Positions 8,712 through 18,801 of a stretch of 64,000 bases of DNA are shown piece after piece. Position numbers and translations under genes: made by a program. The stretch spans positions 1-64,000 of the forward strand of contig NZ_VUYS01000004.1 of the NCBI RefSeq assembly GCF_008389435.1. Reading direction: 5' to 3'. The notes beneath the pieces are model-generated. The model was not told the DNA's origin, did no database searches, and saw only the letters and a program-made list of their open reading frames with translations. This DNA comes from Candidatus Nitrosocosmicus agrestis (GTDB lineage: Archaea; Thermoproteota; Nitrososphaeria; Nitrososphaerales; Nitrososphaeraceae). Within the stretch, counting starts at the first letter, position 1, and every line of letters begins with the position of its first letter.

Positions 8712-10190
8712 CTATACATCATAATAAAACATAAATTGATTTGTTAAGGACTGATCTCTACCTATTTCTAGGATTTCCCTATTTTTGAGATCGTAGTAAG
8801 CATCGATCAAGTCTTGATGGAAACATATTTTCAAGAAGTTTGAATCGGTTTTAAGTGCCGACAAACTTTCTTCGAGGCTTCCAGGGAGAACTTTGATCCC
8901 CAACTCATTGCGTTTGTCTTCAGGCATTTTATAAATATTCTCATTTATTGGATCGCCTGGATCTATTTTATTGTTTATTCCATCAAGACCAGCAGCTAAT
9001 ATTGCTGAGAAAGCCAAATATGGATTAGCAGAAGGATCGGGAGCTCTGTATTCAATTCTTTTAGAATTAGCGCTACGTTTTTCATTTATAGGCACCCTTA
9101 CGACAGCGGATCTGTTTCCTCTTGCCCATGCGACATATACAGGTGCTTCGAATCCAGGCACTATTCTTTTGTAGGAATTAATGGTAGGTGTTACTATAGC
9201 AGATAAAGATGTCGCATGACTCAATATCCCTCCTATAAAGTAACGTCCTTTTTGGCTCAATTCGGCGTAGGAATCTTCTTCGTCATAAAACAGATTTTCA
9301 TTCTTGTGTGAGGACTTTGACCAAATGCTTAGACTTACGTGCATCCCAGATCCATTGTCACTATTTTCAGGATTATATGAATCGAAAATCGGTTTAGGCA
9401 TGAAATTTGCAATTTTATTATATTTTTTTGCTATATTTCGTACAACATCCTTATAAATCTGCACATTATCAGCAGATTTTGTTAAATAATCATGCATAAA
9501 ATTAATTTCAATTTGTCCACTGCTGGCAACTTCGTGATTCATATTGGTTACAGATATATCATAATATTTTTTTAAAAAATTAGAAACTTCAAACCTAAAT
9601 TCAGTGAGCGAATCCTGAAACATTGGCACGTCATATCCTGATTTTTTTCTGATAGGGTATTTACCAACTCCATATTGCTCGGCAGAAATAATTGATACAT
9701 CCTTGAATTTATTTGTGGAAGATGATGGCTTATTGCTCGAAGTATCGCCATCATTAGTATTAAATAAAATTTCATCAAAAATAAAACATTCTACTTCTGC
9801 TCCGACCTGGCATGATAGTTGATTGACAGCAAGATGATTTTCTAAAGATTGTGAAACATTTCGAGGATCGCGTAGGGATCTTCCCCTTGAAAATCCGTTA
9901 TATACATCAGCAATAACGGATAAAATGGTGTAATCAGACAAAGGAATAGTTCTTAATGTTTTTCTGTCTGGGAATAATACCATATCTGATTCATCAATGG
10001 TTGCAAAACCTCTCACTGATGATCCATCCAAGGCAACTCCCTTTCTAAAAATATCATGTATATGATCAACATCTATTTGTATGTATCTTGCAAGAAATTT
10101 CCCCAATAAATCGGTATATCTAATCTGCATAAAGTCTGTTTTTGAGGAATCTGGAAAATCATCTTGTTCATTTCTTGAAATATTTGCCAA
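8712..10190 (-). CDS. glnA: Glutamine synthetase, type I
   Basis: This 492-residue enzyme makes glutamine from glutamate, ammonia and ATP, the main ammonia-assimilation step. The N-terminal beta-grasp region contains GVALDGSSVRGFATIDESDM, with PDRKT after it. Catalytic-domain landmarks are AEVECFIFD, NGSGMHVSLS, NRSAVVRVP and EYRAPDPSANPYLAFSAILA, the last containing the metal/substrate-binding strand. An insertion of about 30 residues, Ser/Asn-rich, follows the AEVECFIF strand (SSNKPSSSTNKF). No clear adenylylation-site tyrosine motif was recognised. The start is TTG in a short MANISRNEQDD leader. The gene is monocistronic and convergent with the zinc-ribbon gene. Confidence 0.95.
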   Translation of the reverse strand: MANISRNEQDDFPDSSKTDFMQIRYTDLLGKFLARYIQIDVDHIHDIFRKGVALDGSSVRGFATIDESDMVLFPDRKTLRTIPLSDYTILSVIADVYNGFSRGRSLRDPRNVSQSLENHLAVNQLSCQVGAEVECFIFDEILFNTNDGDTSSNKPSSSTNKFKDVSIISAEQYGVGKYPIRKKSGYDVPMFQDSLTEFRFEVSNFLKKYYDISVTNMNHEVASSGQIEINFMHDYLTKSADNVQIYKDVVRNIAKKYNKIANFMPKPIFDSYNPENSDNGSGMHVSLSIWSKSSHKNENLFYDEEDSYAELSQKGRYFIGGILSHATSLSAIVTPTINSYKRIVPGFEAPVYVAWARGNRSAVVRVPINEKRSANSKRIEYRAPDPSANPYLAFSAILAAGLDGINNKIDPGDPINENIYKMPEDKRNELGIKVLPGSLEESLSALKTDSNFLKICFHQDLIDAYYDLKNREILEIGRDQSLTNQFMFYYDV

Positions 10191-10481
10191 AGGTTAGTCT
10201 CCCTACTAGATGTATATCTCAAAGGATAATAATTTTGTGAATGCTATTGACATTTTTTACCTTTTTCATTCATATGTATTGAAACAATTAATGATAAATC
10301 AGAATTGATACCCATTTAGATCCGTTACGCTTTGATATCTTATAAATGATAGTAATGAAATACAAGAACGGTCTGAAATTTATTAAAGAAATTGTATAAT
10401 AATAAGCATCATTTGAAACATAATTTAAATTTAGAAATCAATATTGAATCAATTCCGAAAGTTTTTACTATTCAATATATT

Positions 10482-11153
10482 TTATGGAAAAACATGGTTT
10501 CCTGTGTATCTATCAATAATGATAATTGCTTTTGTGGGACAGGTTTTTGCGGCGTCTAAAATGGTTTCAAAGTCTTCTGCCGTTTCGGAAATAACCACAG
10601 CTTTAGGATTAAACTGTCGGTCTTTTTCTACCAAAAACACTTTTGGAGCTAATACTTCACAACTACCAAAAGCTAAACATAAAGAAGGTTCGACTATTAT
10701 TTGATAGCGACTTTGTATTACAGGAATAAATTCATTTTGCAAATCAACAGTTTCCGATGGATTAATTGTTGGCTTGTTGCCTGTTCCTGAATCATAATCA
10801 TCTTTTTTGGAATCCTGATACTCATAATCAATTACCTCAGTGTCTGAGTTCCGCATCTTTTGGTTTTGATTTTGATATGAAAATGTATCTTCTTGTGACA
10901 TTCCGATAGTAGGTGATTTTGACCTCTTTATTTTTTCATCATATTCTTGCCTCTTTTGGATATCAGACAAAGTTTCGAATGCAATATTGATATTTTTCAT
11001 AACATCGTCTGAAACTGCTGAATTTCGGTCCGGATGATATTTTCGTGCTAATCGTCTGTAAGCTATTTTAATTTCCTTCTGATTTGCACTTATAGGTATA
11101 TCTAAAATCCCATAATAATCATCGCTCGTCAAACAGAGATTCGATATATTCAA
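10482..11153 (-). CDS. J-domain protein fused to a ferredoxin domain (DnaJ-Fer)
   Basis: The 223-residue protein begins with a J-domain (about residues 12-75: YYGILDIPISANQKEIK, then RRLARKYHPDRN with the HPD triad that stimulates DnaK). It continues through a low-complexity Asp/Ser/Gln-rich linker and ends with a single-cluster ferredoxin-like domain at about 155-215. DnaJ-Fer fusions are a known thaumarchaeal trait, proposed to have been acquired from plants/algae. The cluster ligands here are C-x5-C (CLAFGSC) plus a distal CP, that is three cysteines, as in [3Fe-4S] ferredoxins. A link between redox or Fe-S state and chaperone recruitment is plausible but not shown. An overlapping plus-strand frame (10444-10704) is a shadow. 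Confidence 0.88.
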   Translation of the reverse strand: MNISNLCLTSDDYYGILDIPISANQKEIKIAYRRLARKYHPDRNSAVSDDVMKNINIAFETLSDIQKRQEYDEKIKRSKSPTIGMSQEDTFSYQNQNQKMRNSDTEVIDYEYQDSKKDDYDSGTGNKPTINPSETVDLQNEFIPVIQSRYQIIVEPSLCLAFGSCEVLAPKVFLVEKDRQFNPKAVVISETAEDFETILDAAKTCPTKAIIIIDRYTGNHVFP

Positions 11154-11421
11154 GTCTAATCATATTGTATTTATACATATGCAATACATAGGGGGTTCAA
11201 GCATAGAATGTAGATATGTCAAGGTATAATACAGAAATATCCAATACAGACTCCATTATTGTCAATTAAGGATCAAAGCAGATCTAAAAACTATTTTATC
11301 AATATCAATATAATTGAATTAATATTTTATTGGCAATATGAGAATAAATACTAAAATATTCATGGGCTTTGAAATAAAACTTTATTGCACATGAATCTAC
11401 TATTATATTGTTAAATGTAGA

Positions 11422-11649
11422 ATGTCAGGTAGCCAAAATCCAAACAGAGGTAAAAATGGATTGATTTCTCGTTTTGTATCGTTTATAGTGCTTGGAATAA
11501 TTCTGCCTTTTATTATAAAAAGGGTTCGAAATCAATTAGTCAAAGAACAATTATCAAATTGTGAAAGGTGCAAAAGAAAGATGGAAAAAATTAGTAAAAA
11601 TGAATACTATTGCAAAGATTGTAAAATTATAAGAATAGTCGATACGTAA
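11422..11649 (+). CDS. Small membrane-anchored zinc-ribbon protein, 75 aa
   Basis: A hydrophobic helix at about residues 17-32 (FVSFIVLGIILPFIIKRV) is followed by a basic stretch and a C-terminal four-Cys ribbon, CERC at about 49-52 and CKDC at about 65-68. The layout suggests a membrane-tethered cytoplasmic zinc ribbon. I know no family name. It is divergent from the DnaJ-Fer gene and convergent with the next minus-strand gene. Confidence 0.65.
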   Translation: MSGSQNPNRGKNGLISRFVSFIVLGIILPFIIKRVRNQLVKEQLSNCERCKRKMEKISKNEYYCKDCKIIRIVDT

Positions 11650-11726
11650 CAGTTAAAATTTAACAGGTCAAATTATGGAAAAACATTATAGATAGAATCA
11701 AGACACAGAGTGTAGATAAAATACCA

Positions 11727-11748
11727 GATCAAAAAAGTTTTTTTTATC
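11727..11748. terminator. A/T-run inverted repeat between convergent genes
   Basis: A run of six A is followed by G and eight T, flanked by GATC and ATC, so the sequence can pair with itself. T tracts end archaeal transcripts on either strand. It lies between the convergent genes ending at 11649 and 11821 and could serve both. Confidence 0.35.
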
Positions 11749-11820
11749 AATAAAGATAATAATTTTTTCTTTTTGGTGTAAACCTTTGAAAATTAGAGAT
11801 GTTAGCCTATAACTATCTTA

Positions 11821-12060
11821 TTAGGATCTAGAATTTCGAATTTTTAACTCATAATTAACTTCAAACATGGTCAATATATTTCTCAGGTTTTCACTCGATG
11901 AGAACCTACAAATTGTAATCCAATCTCTCTTTTGATTTGCCCTTATTTCACAAATTCCATTGTTGGGAATGTCGATTGATTCCACATCAAATTGAAAGCG
12001 TAGTTTTTCTTCAAGTTGAGATTTCAATGGCTCCATCGCCATTATCATAATTTTTTGCAT
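11821..12060 (-). CDS. Hypothetical protein, 79 aa
   Basis: This small soluble protein is mixed alpha/beta with a Met-rich start (MQKIMIMAMEPL) and one central Cys. The phrases FDVESIDIPNNGICEIRA and DWITICRFSS read like beta strands and suggest a compact domain. I recognise no family. The ATG at 12060 is preceded by GGTG at about 10 nt, a possible ribosome-binding site. The composition supports translation, but there is no independent evidence. Confidence 0.5.
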   Translation of the reverse strand: MQKIMIMAMEPLKSQLEEKLRFQFDVESIDIPNNGICEIRANQKRDWITICRFSSSENLRNILTMFEVNYELKIRNSRS

Positions 12061-12189
12061 AATAACACACCAGTATCAAATATTGCATTGTCAAAAGATA
12101 TAATCATGGTTGTAATAATGGCTGGTGGCTAATTTATGGGATACTATGCTTCTAACAGTGCATGATATCTAAAGATAACTCCTTAAAGT

Positions 12190-12471
12190 TTGACTAACTC
12201 AAATCATTTAATAATTAAGCTTTTGAATATCCAAAAATTAATTGGTCAAGTAGATATCAATCACACTAGACAAATCATGATTTTTGTTTCATTGTTAAAT
12301 ACCTTTGTTTTTATGACTCTTTTGATAATATTCAACTTTGTCTTGGAGATATGGCTCAATAGTATGTTATATATATTTTATTTTTACCCTAGTTTATTCG
12401 AATCAACATCTCAAGCCGAGAGTACAAAGAAAAACCCACAGTTACCAACATTAAGAGATTCTACTCAATAG
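12190..12471 (+). CDS. Possible small membrane protein, up to 93 aa
   Basis: The frame opens with TTG and contains one long or two short hydrophobic segments (IMIFVSLLNTFVFMTLLI, then MLYIFYFYPSLF). Its tail is polar and Ser/Thr/Gln-rich. An internal ATG at 12280 (start of MIFVSLLN) would give a protein of about 63 residues. No convincing TATA box stands before the TTG. It lies upstream of cdc48 on the same strand. I call it with low confidence because A/T-rich DNA easily encodes hydrophobic runs. Confidence 0.38.
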   Translation: MTNSNHLIIKLLNIQKLIGQVDINHTRQIMIFVSLLNTFVFMTLLIIFNFVLEIWLNSMLYIFYFYPSLFESTSQAESTKKNPQLPTLRDSTQ

Positions 12472-12565
12472 GAGTATCTAAACAACTACATATAAATAAG
12501 CGATCTCAGGTAAAATATAAAAATTTTACTTGGAATGTTTAAATCTCCTGTTTAATAGATAGTGA

Positions 12566-14806
<2,241 letters not shown>

Positions 14807-14952
14807 AATAGAAAAAATGAAGAAATAAATTCTTCACTCATGCCTACATTGAACTTTACTGCAACATATTGACTGCAAATTAACACAATACAATTCCGAA
14901 GATAAAATTTCTAGATATTACAGAAGTGAATTTGTCTTATTTATAATTATAT

Positions 14953-15720
14953 TTAATTAAAGTCAGGATTTCCTTCCATCTTATGGTTAATCCAGTTTTC
15001 AACTACTCTAACGACATCTTCCCGACTATCATTATTCTTTATCAGATTTGCCAGCCCTATCGCCGTTCGAACGTCTTTGACTCCAAATTCCAATAATATC
15101 ATGCCAATCATTTCATTAATCTCGGCAGGAAGTTTGTTTTGTAGGCAAAAACATACTACCTCGAGGAATTCAGTATCAGAATATTCGCGCAAATGATACT
15201 CCTGAAATCTCGATCTCAAAGGTTTAGACAAACTAGATAAACTGTTTGAGGTAGCAAATACTTTAACATTTTCAAGGGTAAAATCATATCGAGTGTTTTT
15301 CAAAACTTTTACTATCCTACCGTCATTTAACAATCCAAGCAAAGAGTTCAAATCATTTCTTTTTAATTTATCAATCTCATCAATAATGACCAATTTTGCG
15401 CTTCGGTCATGATATAGATCCTCAATTAATCCCGCACTAGTTGTATTTGCTGCATCGAAATAGAAAACATTATTACATTTCTTTAAAATGGTTGACATAA
15501 AAAGAGTTTTGGAAGTTGCGGGCGGACCCAACAGTAGTATATTTACTTGTAATTCAGAGGTCAAGGCACGAAATAGATTTTCTTTCATGCCATCCATACC
15601 ACATATTTCTGAAAAGAAAAGACTAGCTTGCTCCTGTGGTGAATTTGAAACATATTTTTCTTTAAGCAGCGAGCTTCGGTTAAGTCTTAACCGAGCTATT
15701 CGATCCTTTACATCAAACAT
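14953..15720 (-). CDS. Small AAA+ ATPase with MCM/MoxR-like P-loop
   Basis: This 255-residue single AAA module has the P-loop GPPATSKT at about residues 68-75, Walker B LVIIDEIDK, sensor 1 FATSNS and an arginine-finger-like LRSRFQEY. A lid at the C-terminus includes FGVKDVRTAIGLANLI. The last Gly of the Walker A motif is Ser, a change of the type also seen in MCM proteins (GxxxTAK). It resembles the stand-alone AAA proteins with GPPATxKT loops found in archaea, and more distantly RuvB and clamp-loader folds. The substrate is unknown. ATG start. It is convergent with cdc48, with about 146 bp between them. Confidence 0.75.
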   Translation of the reverse strand: MFDVKDRIARLRLNRSSLLKEKYVSNSPQEQASLFFSEICGMDGMKENLFRALTSELQVNILLLGPPATSKTLFMSTILKKCNNVFYFDAANTTSAGLIEDLYHDRSAKLVIIDEIDKLKRNDLNSLLGLLNDGRIVKVLKNTRYDFTLENVKVFATSNSLSSLSKPLRSRFQEYHLREYSDTEFLEVVCFCLQNKLPAEINEMIGMILLEFGVKDVRTAIGLANLIKNNDSREDVVRVVENWINHKMEGNPDFN

Positions 15721-15835
15721 TCAAGTCATTAAGTAACTTGATCATAATTAAGTTTTCTTACATAGTAACCATGAAGATTTTCAACCATTTATAAATAATA
15801 AAAACTACGATTGATAAATCAAGAATTTTATCAGA

Positions 15836-16753
15836 TTAGATTCCATGCATAGATTTTTCCATATCCATTAACTTTTGTATACGGCTTTCAACGGGTGGAT
15901 GAGTTGAAAATAAGCTAGTAAGACTACCTCGGCTTATTGCTGGTATAATAAAAAAAGCATTATAACCTTCAACTCGTTTGATAACTTTTTGTGGTACCAT
16001 ATCCATCCTACCTGTTATTTTTAACAATGCATTTGCCAAGCTAGCTGGTTTTTGTGTTGTTTGAGCTGCACCTCTATCTGCAGAGTATTCTCGATATCTC
16101 GATATTGCTCTGATGATAAGAAAACTTGCTATCCATGTTATGAAGGCAACTACTACAACAATGATGATTGCTCCTCCATTATTACGATCTCTTCCAGCAC
16201 CATACAAGCCACCAAAGAAACTAAATTGCATTATTTGCCATGCCAGGGTAGAAAAGAGGCTTGCGAGGGTTATTACTAAAACATCCCTATTTTTAATGTG
16301 AGTTATCTCATGCGCTAAAACTCCCTCCAGTTCGTCGTCGTCAAGAATATCTAGCAAACCTGATGTTACTGCTACAACAGAATTACGATGACTTTTCCCC
16401 GTGGCAAATGCATTTGGAATTTGACTATTTACTATCGCAATTTTCGGTTTTGGCAAGTTATTGGCAAAGGCAACTTTTTCAACTATTGAGTGCAATTTCC
16501 CAAATTGTTCTTTGGTTACGAGTTTAGCTCCTGTGCTCCACATTACAAGCCTATCAGAAAAGAACCATTGACTGAGAATGAATATCGCTGAAATAATCAT
16601 TATTGGAAAAAACCCCAACCCAAGATAGGCTAATACAGTAATAAATACAATATATAAAAGGGACAATATCCCTAAGCAAATAATGATCCTAATAGTAATA
16701 CCAGAATCTCTTTTTTTCCAATAGCTATCCATGTTTGTATTATATATGCTCAC
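15836..16753 (-). CDS. htpX: HtpX-like M48 zinc metalloprotease
   Basis: The 305-residue membrane protease has two N-terminal helices (about residues 17-60), the HExxH zinc motif in LAHEITHIKNRD (His/His ligands, Glu catalytic), two further helices (LASLFSTLAW, GGAIIIVVVVAFITWIA), and the third ligand Glu in YREYSADRGAA. HtpX degrades damaged or misfolded membrane proteins. ATG at 16753 begins MSIYNTNM. A second ATG at 16732 (MDSYWKKRDSG) is possible and would remove seven residues. It is single and faces the AAA gene in the same direction. Confidence 0.93.
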   Translation of the reverse strand: MSIYNTNMDSYWKKRDSGITIRIIICLGILSLLYIVFITVLAYLGLGFFPIMIISAIFILSQWFFSDRLVMWSTGAKLVTKEQFGKLHSIVEKVAFANNLPKPKIAIVNSQIPNAFATGKSHRNSVVAVTSGLLDILDDDELEGVLAHEITHIKNRDVLVITLASLFSTLAWQIMQFSFFGGLYGAGRDRNNGGAIIIVVVVAFITWIASFLIIRAISRYREYSADRGAAQTTQKPASLANALLKITGRMDMVPQKVIKRVEGYNAFFIIPAISRGSLTSLFSTHPPVESRIQKLMDMEKSMHGI

Positions 16754-16838
16754 TTTTGGTATTTATCTTTAATTTTTGTCTAAATCAGATAACTATCCCC
16801 GATAGAAAAACAAATAATGATAAACTTGGAGTGTTGTC

Positions 16839-17486
16839 TTATATATTCAAATTGATATTATGATCAGGATAAGGAAATTCCATGAATTTTGCTGTCGCTT
16901 TACCAACTTCTAATCCATAGAAATAACTTACAAGATATAGAGCAAGTGATATACCAGAAGTCACGCCGGCGGAAGTAAAGATCTTTTGGTTTATTGTGAA
17001 TAGGACTTTTTTTTCAATCTTTGCTTTTGGTGCGGACTTCTCAAGAAAACCATATGCCCTCCAGTGAGTAGTAGCGAATTGCCCATCCAGCAAACCAGTT
17101 TTTCCCAATAAACTTGAACCAGTACAAATTGTAGCTGTAATAGAGGATTTCTGCGAGATATTTAATATTTTTTGGATCAGTTTATCGTTATTCACTTCAG
17201 TGCGAGTTCCCCTTCCTCCAGGGACAATAAATAGATCTAGAGATGGACTATTCTCAAATATATAATCAGGTTGCAACTTTAGTCCACCTATAGCCTTGAT
17301 AGGTTTCATATCATTTGATAACAATAGAACTTTAAATGGCGATTCAGTAAAGTCCCTATTCGTTTCATCTAATCTCGTAACCGAAAAGACTTCAAATGGT
17401 CCCATTACATCCATTACTTCGACGTTATCGAATACCAAAATTCCAACTGTTCTTGTTTTTGCATCCCCATCATCAAGATTGGACAT
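16839..17486 (-). CDS. DJ-1/PfpI family protein (isonitrile-hydratase/AraC-sensor type)
   Basis: The 215-residue class I glutamine-amidotransferase-like fold has LVFDNVEVMDVMGPFEVFSV at the N-terminus, FIVPGGRGTR, then the nucleophile elbow ATICTGSSLLGKTGLLDG with its Cys. A following THW and VTSGISLALYLV complete the fold. This is the InhA/ThiJ branch in which the acidic DxxGPxEVF motif replaces the protease Glu. Substrates range from isonitriles to ligand sensing; none can be chosen here. It is divergent from the alcohol dehydrogenase gene, separated by 219 bp, and the two may share control. Confidence 0.87.
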   Translation of the reverse strand: MSNLDDGDAKTRTVGILVFDNVEVMDVMGPFEVFSVTRLDETNRDFTESPFKVLLLSNDMKPIKAIGGLKLQPDYIFENSPSLDLFIVPGGRGTRTEVNNDKLIQKILNISQKSSITATICTGSSLLGKTGLLDGQFATTHWRAYGFLEKSAPKAKIEKKVLFTINQKIFTSAGVTSGISLALYLVSYFYGLEVGKATAKFMEFPYPDHNINLNI

Positions 17487-17705
17487 AACAATAGTCTAGA
17501 AATGATCCATTTTAAATTTCGTAAATACATTGCAAATTACATAAGAAATCATGATATTATAGATCTCCAGTCAAGAATCACTATTGTATGATTTAGGTCT
17601 AGTATTTCAGATACCATTTGTTAAAAGATTATCAGACAGTAAAGAAAAAACCCAACTAGAATGTTAAACGGTTAACTATTTATCCATTGTAGTTGAAGAA
17701 TAGTC

Positions 17706-18713
17706 GTGTCAGTCAATGCCTTTGCAGCCAATAAGCCAGGATCAAAGTTAAAGGCTTTCAATTATGAGTTAGGACAACTTAAACCGGATGAAGTAGATAT
17801 TGATGTAGAGTATTGCGGTATCTGTTATAGCGATGTGCATATGTGGAGAAACGACTGGGGTCAGACAATATACCCGTTTGTTCCTGGTCATGAAATCATA
17901 GGCAAAGTATCAAATATTGGTTCAATGGTAACCCATCTAAAAATTGGTCAGCGAGTAGGAGTAGGCTGGCGATCGAGATCCTGTCAAACGTGCGATCAAT
18001 GCTTAAATGGTTATCACAATCGCTGTCCTAACGGAGAAGACGTAATAGTTGCAAGACATGGTGGATTTGCAAATAAAGTTCGATGTCAAGCACTTTGGGC
18101 ATTTCCAATTCCTGAAAAGCTAGACATCAAAAGTGCAGGTCCACTTTTTTGCGGAGGGATAACAGTATTTAATCCATTAGTACAGAACAACATTAACTCA
18201 ACCCATCACGTAGGAGTAATAGGAATTGGCGGATTGGGACATATTGCATTATTGTTCCTTAAGGCATGGGGATGCGAAGTCACAGCCTTTTCTACAAATC
18301 CAAAAAAGGAGCCCGAAGCCAGAAAATTAGGTGCTCATCATTTTTTAAATTCAAAGAATGTAAATGATCTTGAGAATATTTCAAGCAAATTAGATTTAAT
18401 ACTAGTAACTACCAATGTTGACCTGAATTGGGATTTGTATGTTAATGCACTTAATCCTGGTGGTAAATTGCATATAGTTGGTGCAGTAAACAAAATAAGT
18501 GCAACCGTGTTTCCACTAATTTCTCATGAGAGATCAATCATGGGTTCTCCTACTGGAGGGCCAGGAGTAATAAAAAAGATGCTTAGGTTTTGTCAGCGCA
18601 ATAAAATCAAACCACTTGTAGAAGAATTCAAATTATCTGAGGTAAATGAAGCATTAAATTATCTTGAGACTGGCAAAGCAAGATATAGAATTATTTTAAA
18701 AAACGATATTTGA
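17706..18713 (+). CDS. Zinc-dependent alcohol dehydrogenase (cinnamyl-alcohol/YahK-type MDR)
   Basis: The 335-residue medium-chain dehydrogenase has the catalytic zinc ligands in CGICYSDVH and GHEIIG. The structural-zinc Cys cluster is SCQTCDQCLNGYHNRCP, and the Rossmann motif is VIGIGGLGHIALLF at about residue 166. The GLGHIAL form and the YxDVH motif match the NADP-dependent CAD/YahK aldehyde reductase branch, which reduces a broad range of aldehydes. GTG start at 17706; no in-frame ATG lies nearby. It is divergent from the DJ-1/PfpI gene, which hints at a shared aldehyde-detoxification role (inference). Confidence 0.93.
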   Translation: MSVNAFAANKPGSKLKAFNYELGQLKPDEVDIDVEYCGICYSDVHMWRNDWGQTIYPFVPGHEIIGKVSNIGSMVTHLKIGQRVGVGWRSRSCQTCDQCLNGYHNRCPNGEDVIVARHGGFANKVRCQALWAFPIPEKLDIKSAGPLFCGGITVFNPLVQNNINSTHHVGVIGIGGLGHIALLFLKAWGCEVTAFSTNPKKEPEARKLGAHHFLNSKNVNDLENISSKLDLILVTTNVDLNWDLYVNALNPGGKLHIVGAVNKISATVFPLISHERSIMGSPTGGPGVIKKMLRFCQRNKIKPLVEEFKLSEVNEALNYLETGKARYRIILKNDI

Positions 18714-18801
18714 ATAAATTTAAAAATATAATATATTTTATAAAGCAGAGTTACAAACATCATTCTGATGACTACCCCATATAAAAAGACAGAAAAGCCA
18801 A

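Noticed and set aside
10444-10704. Plus-strand frame of 86 codons opposite the DnaJ-Fer gene
   Set aside because: It is the mirror of a well-supported gene on the other strand and has no domain of its own.
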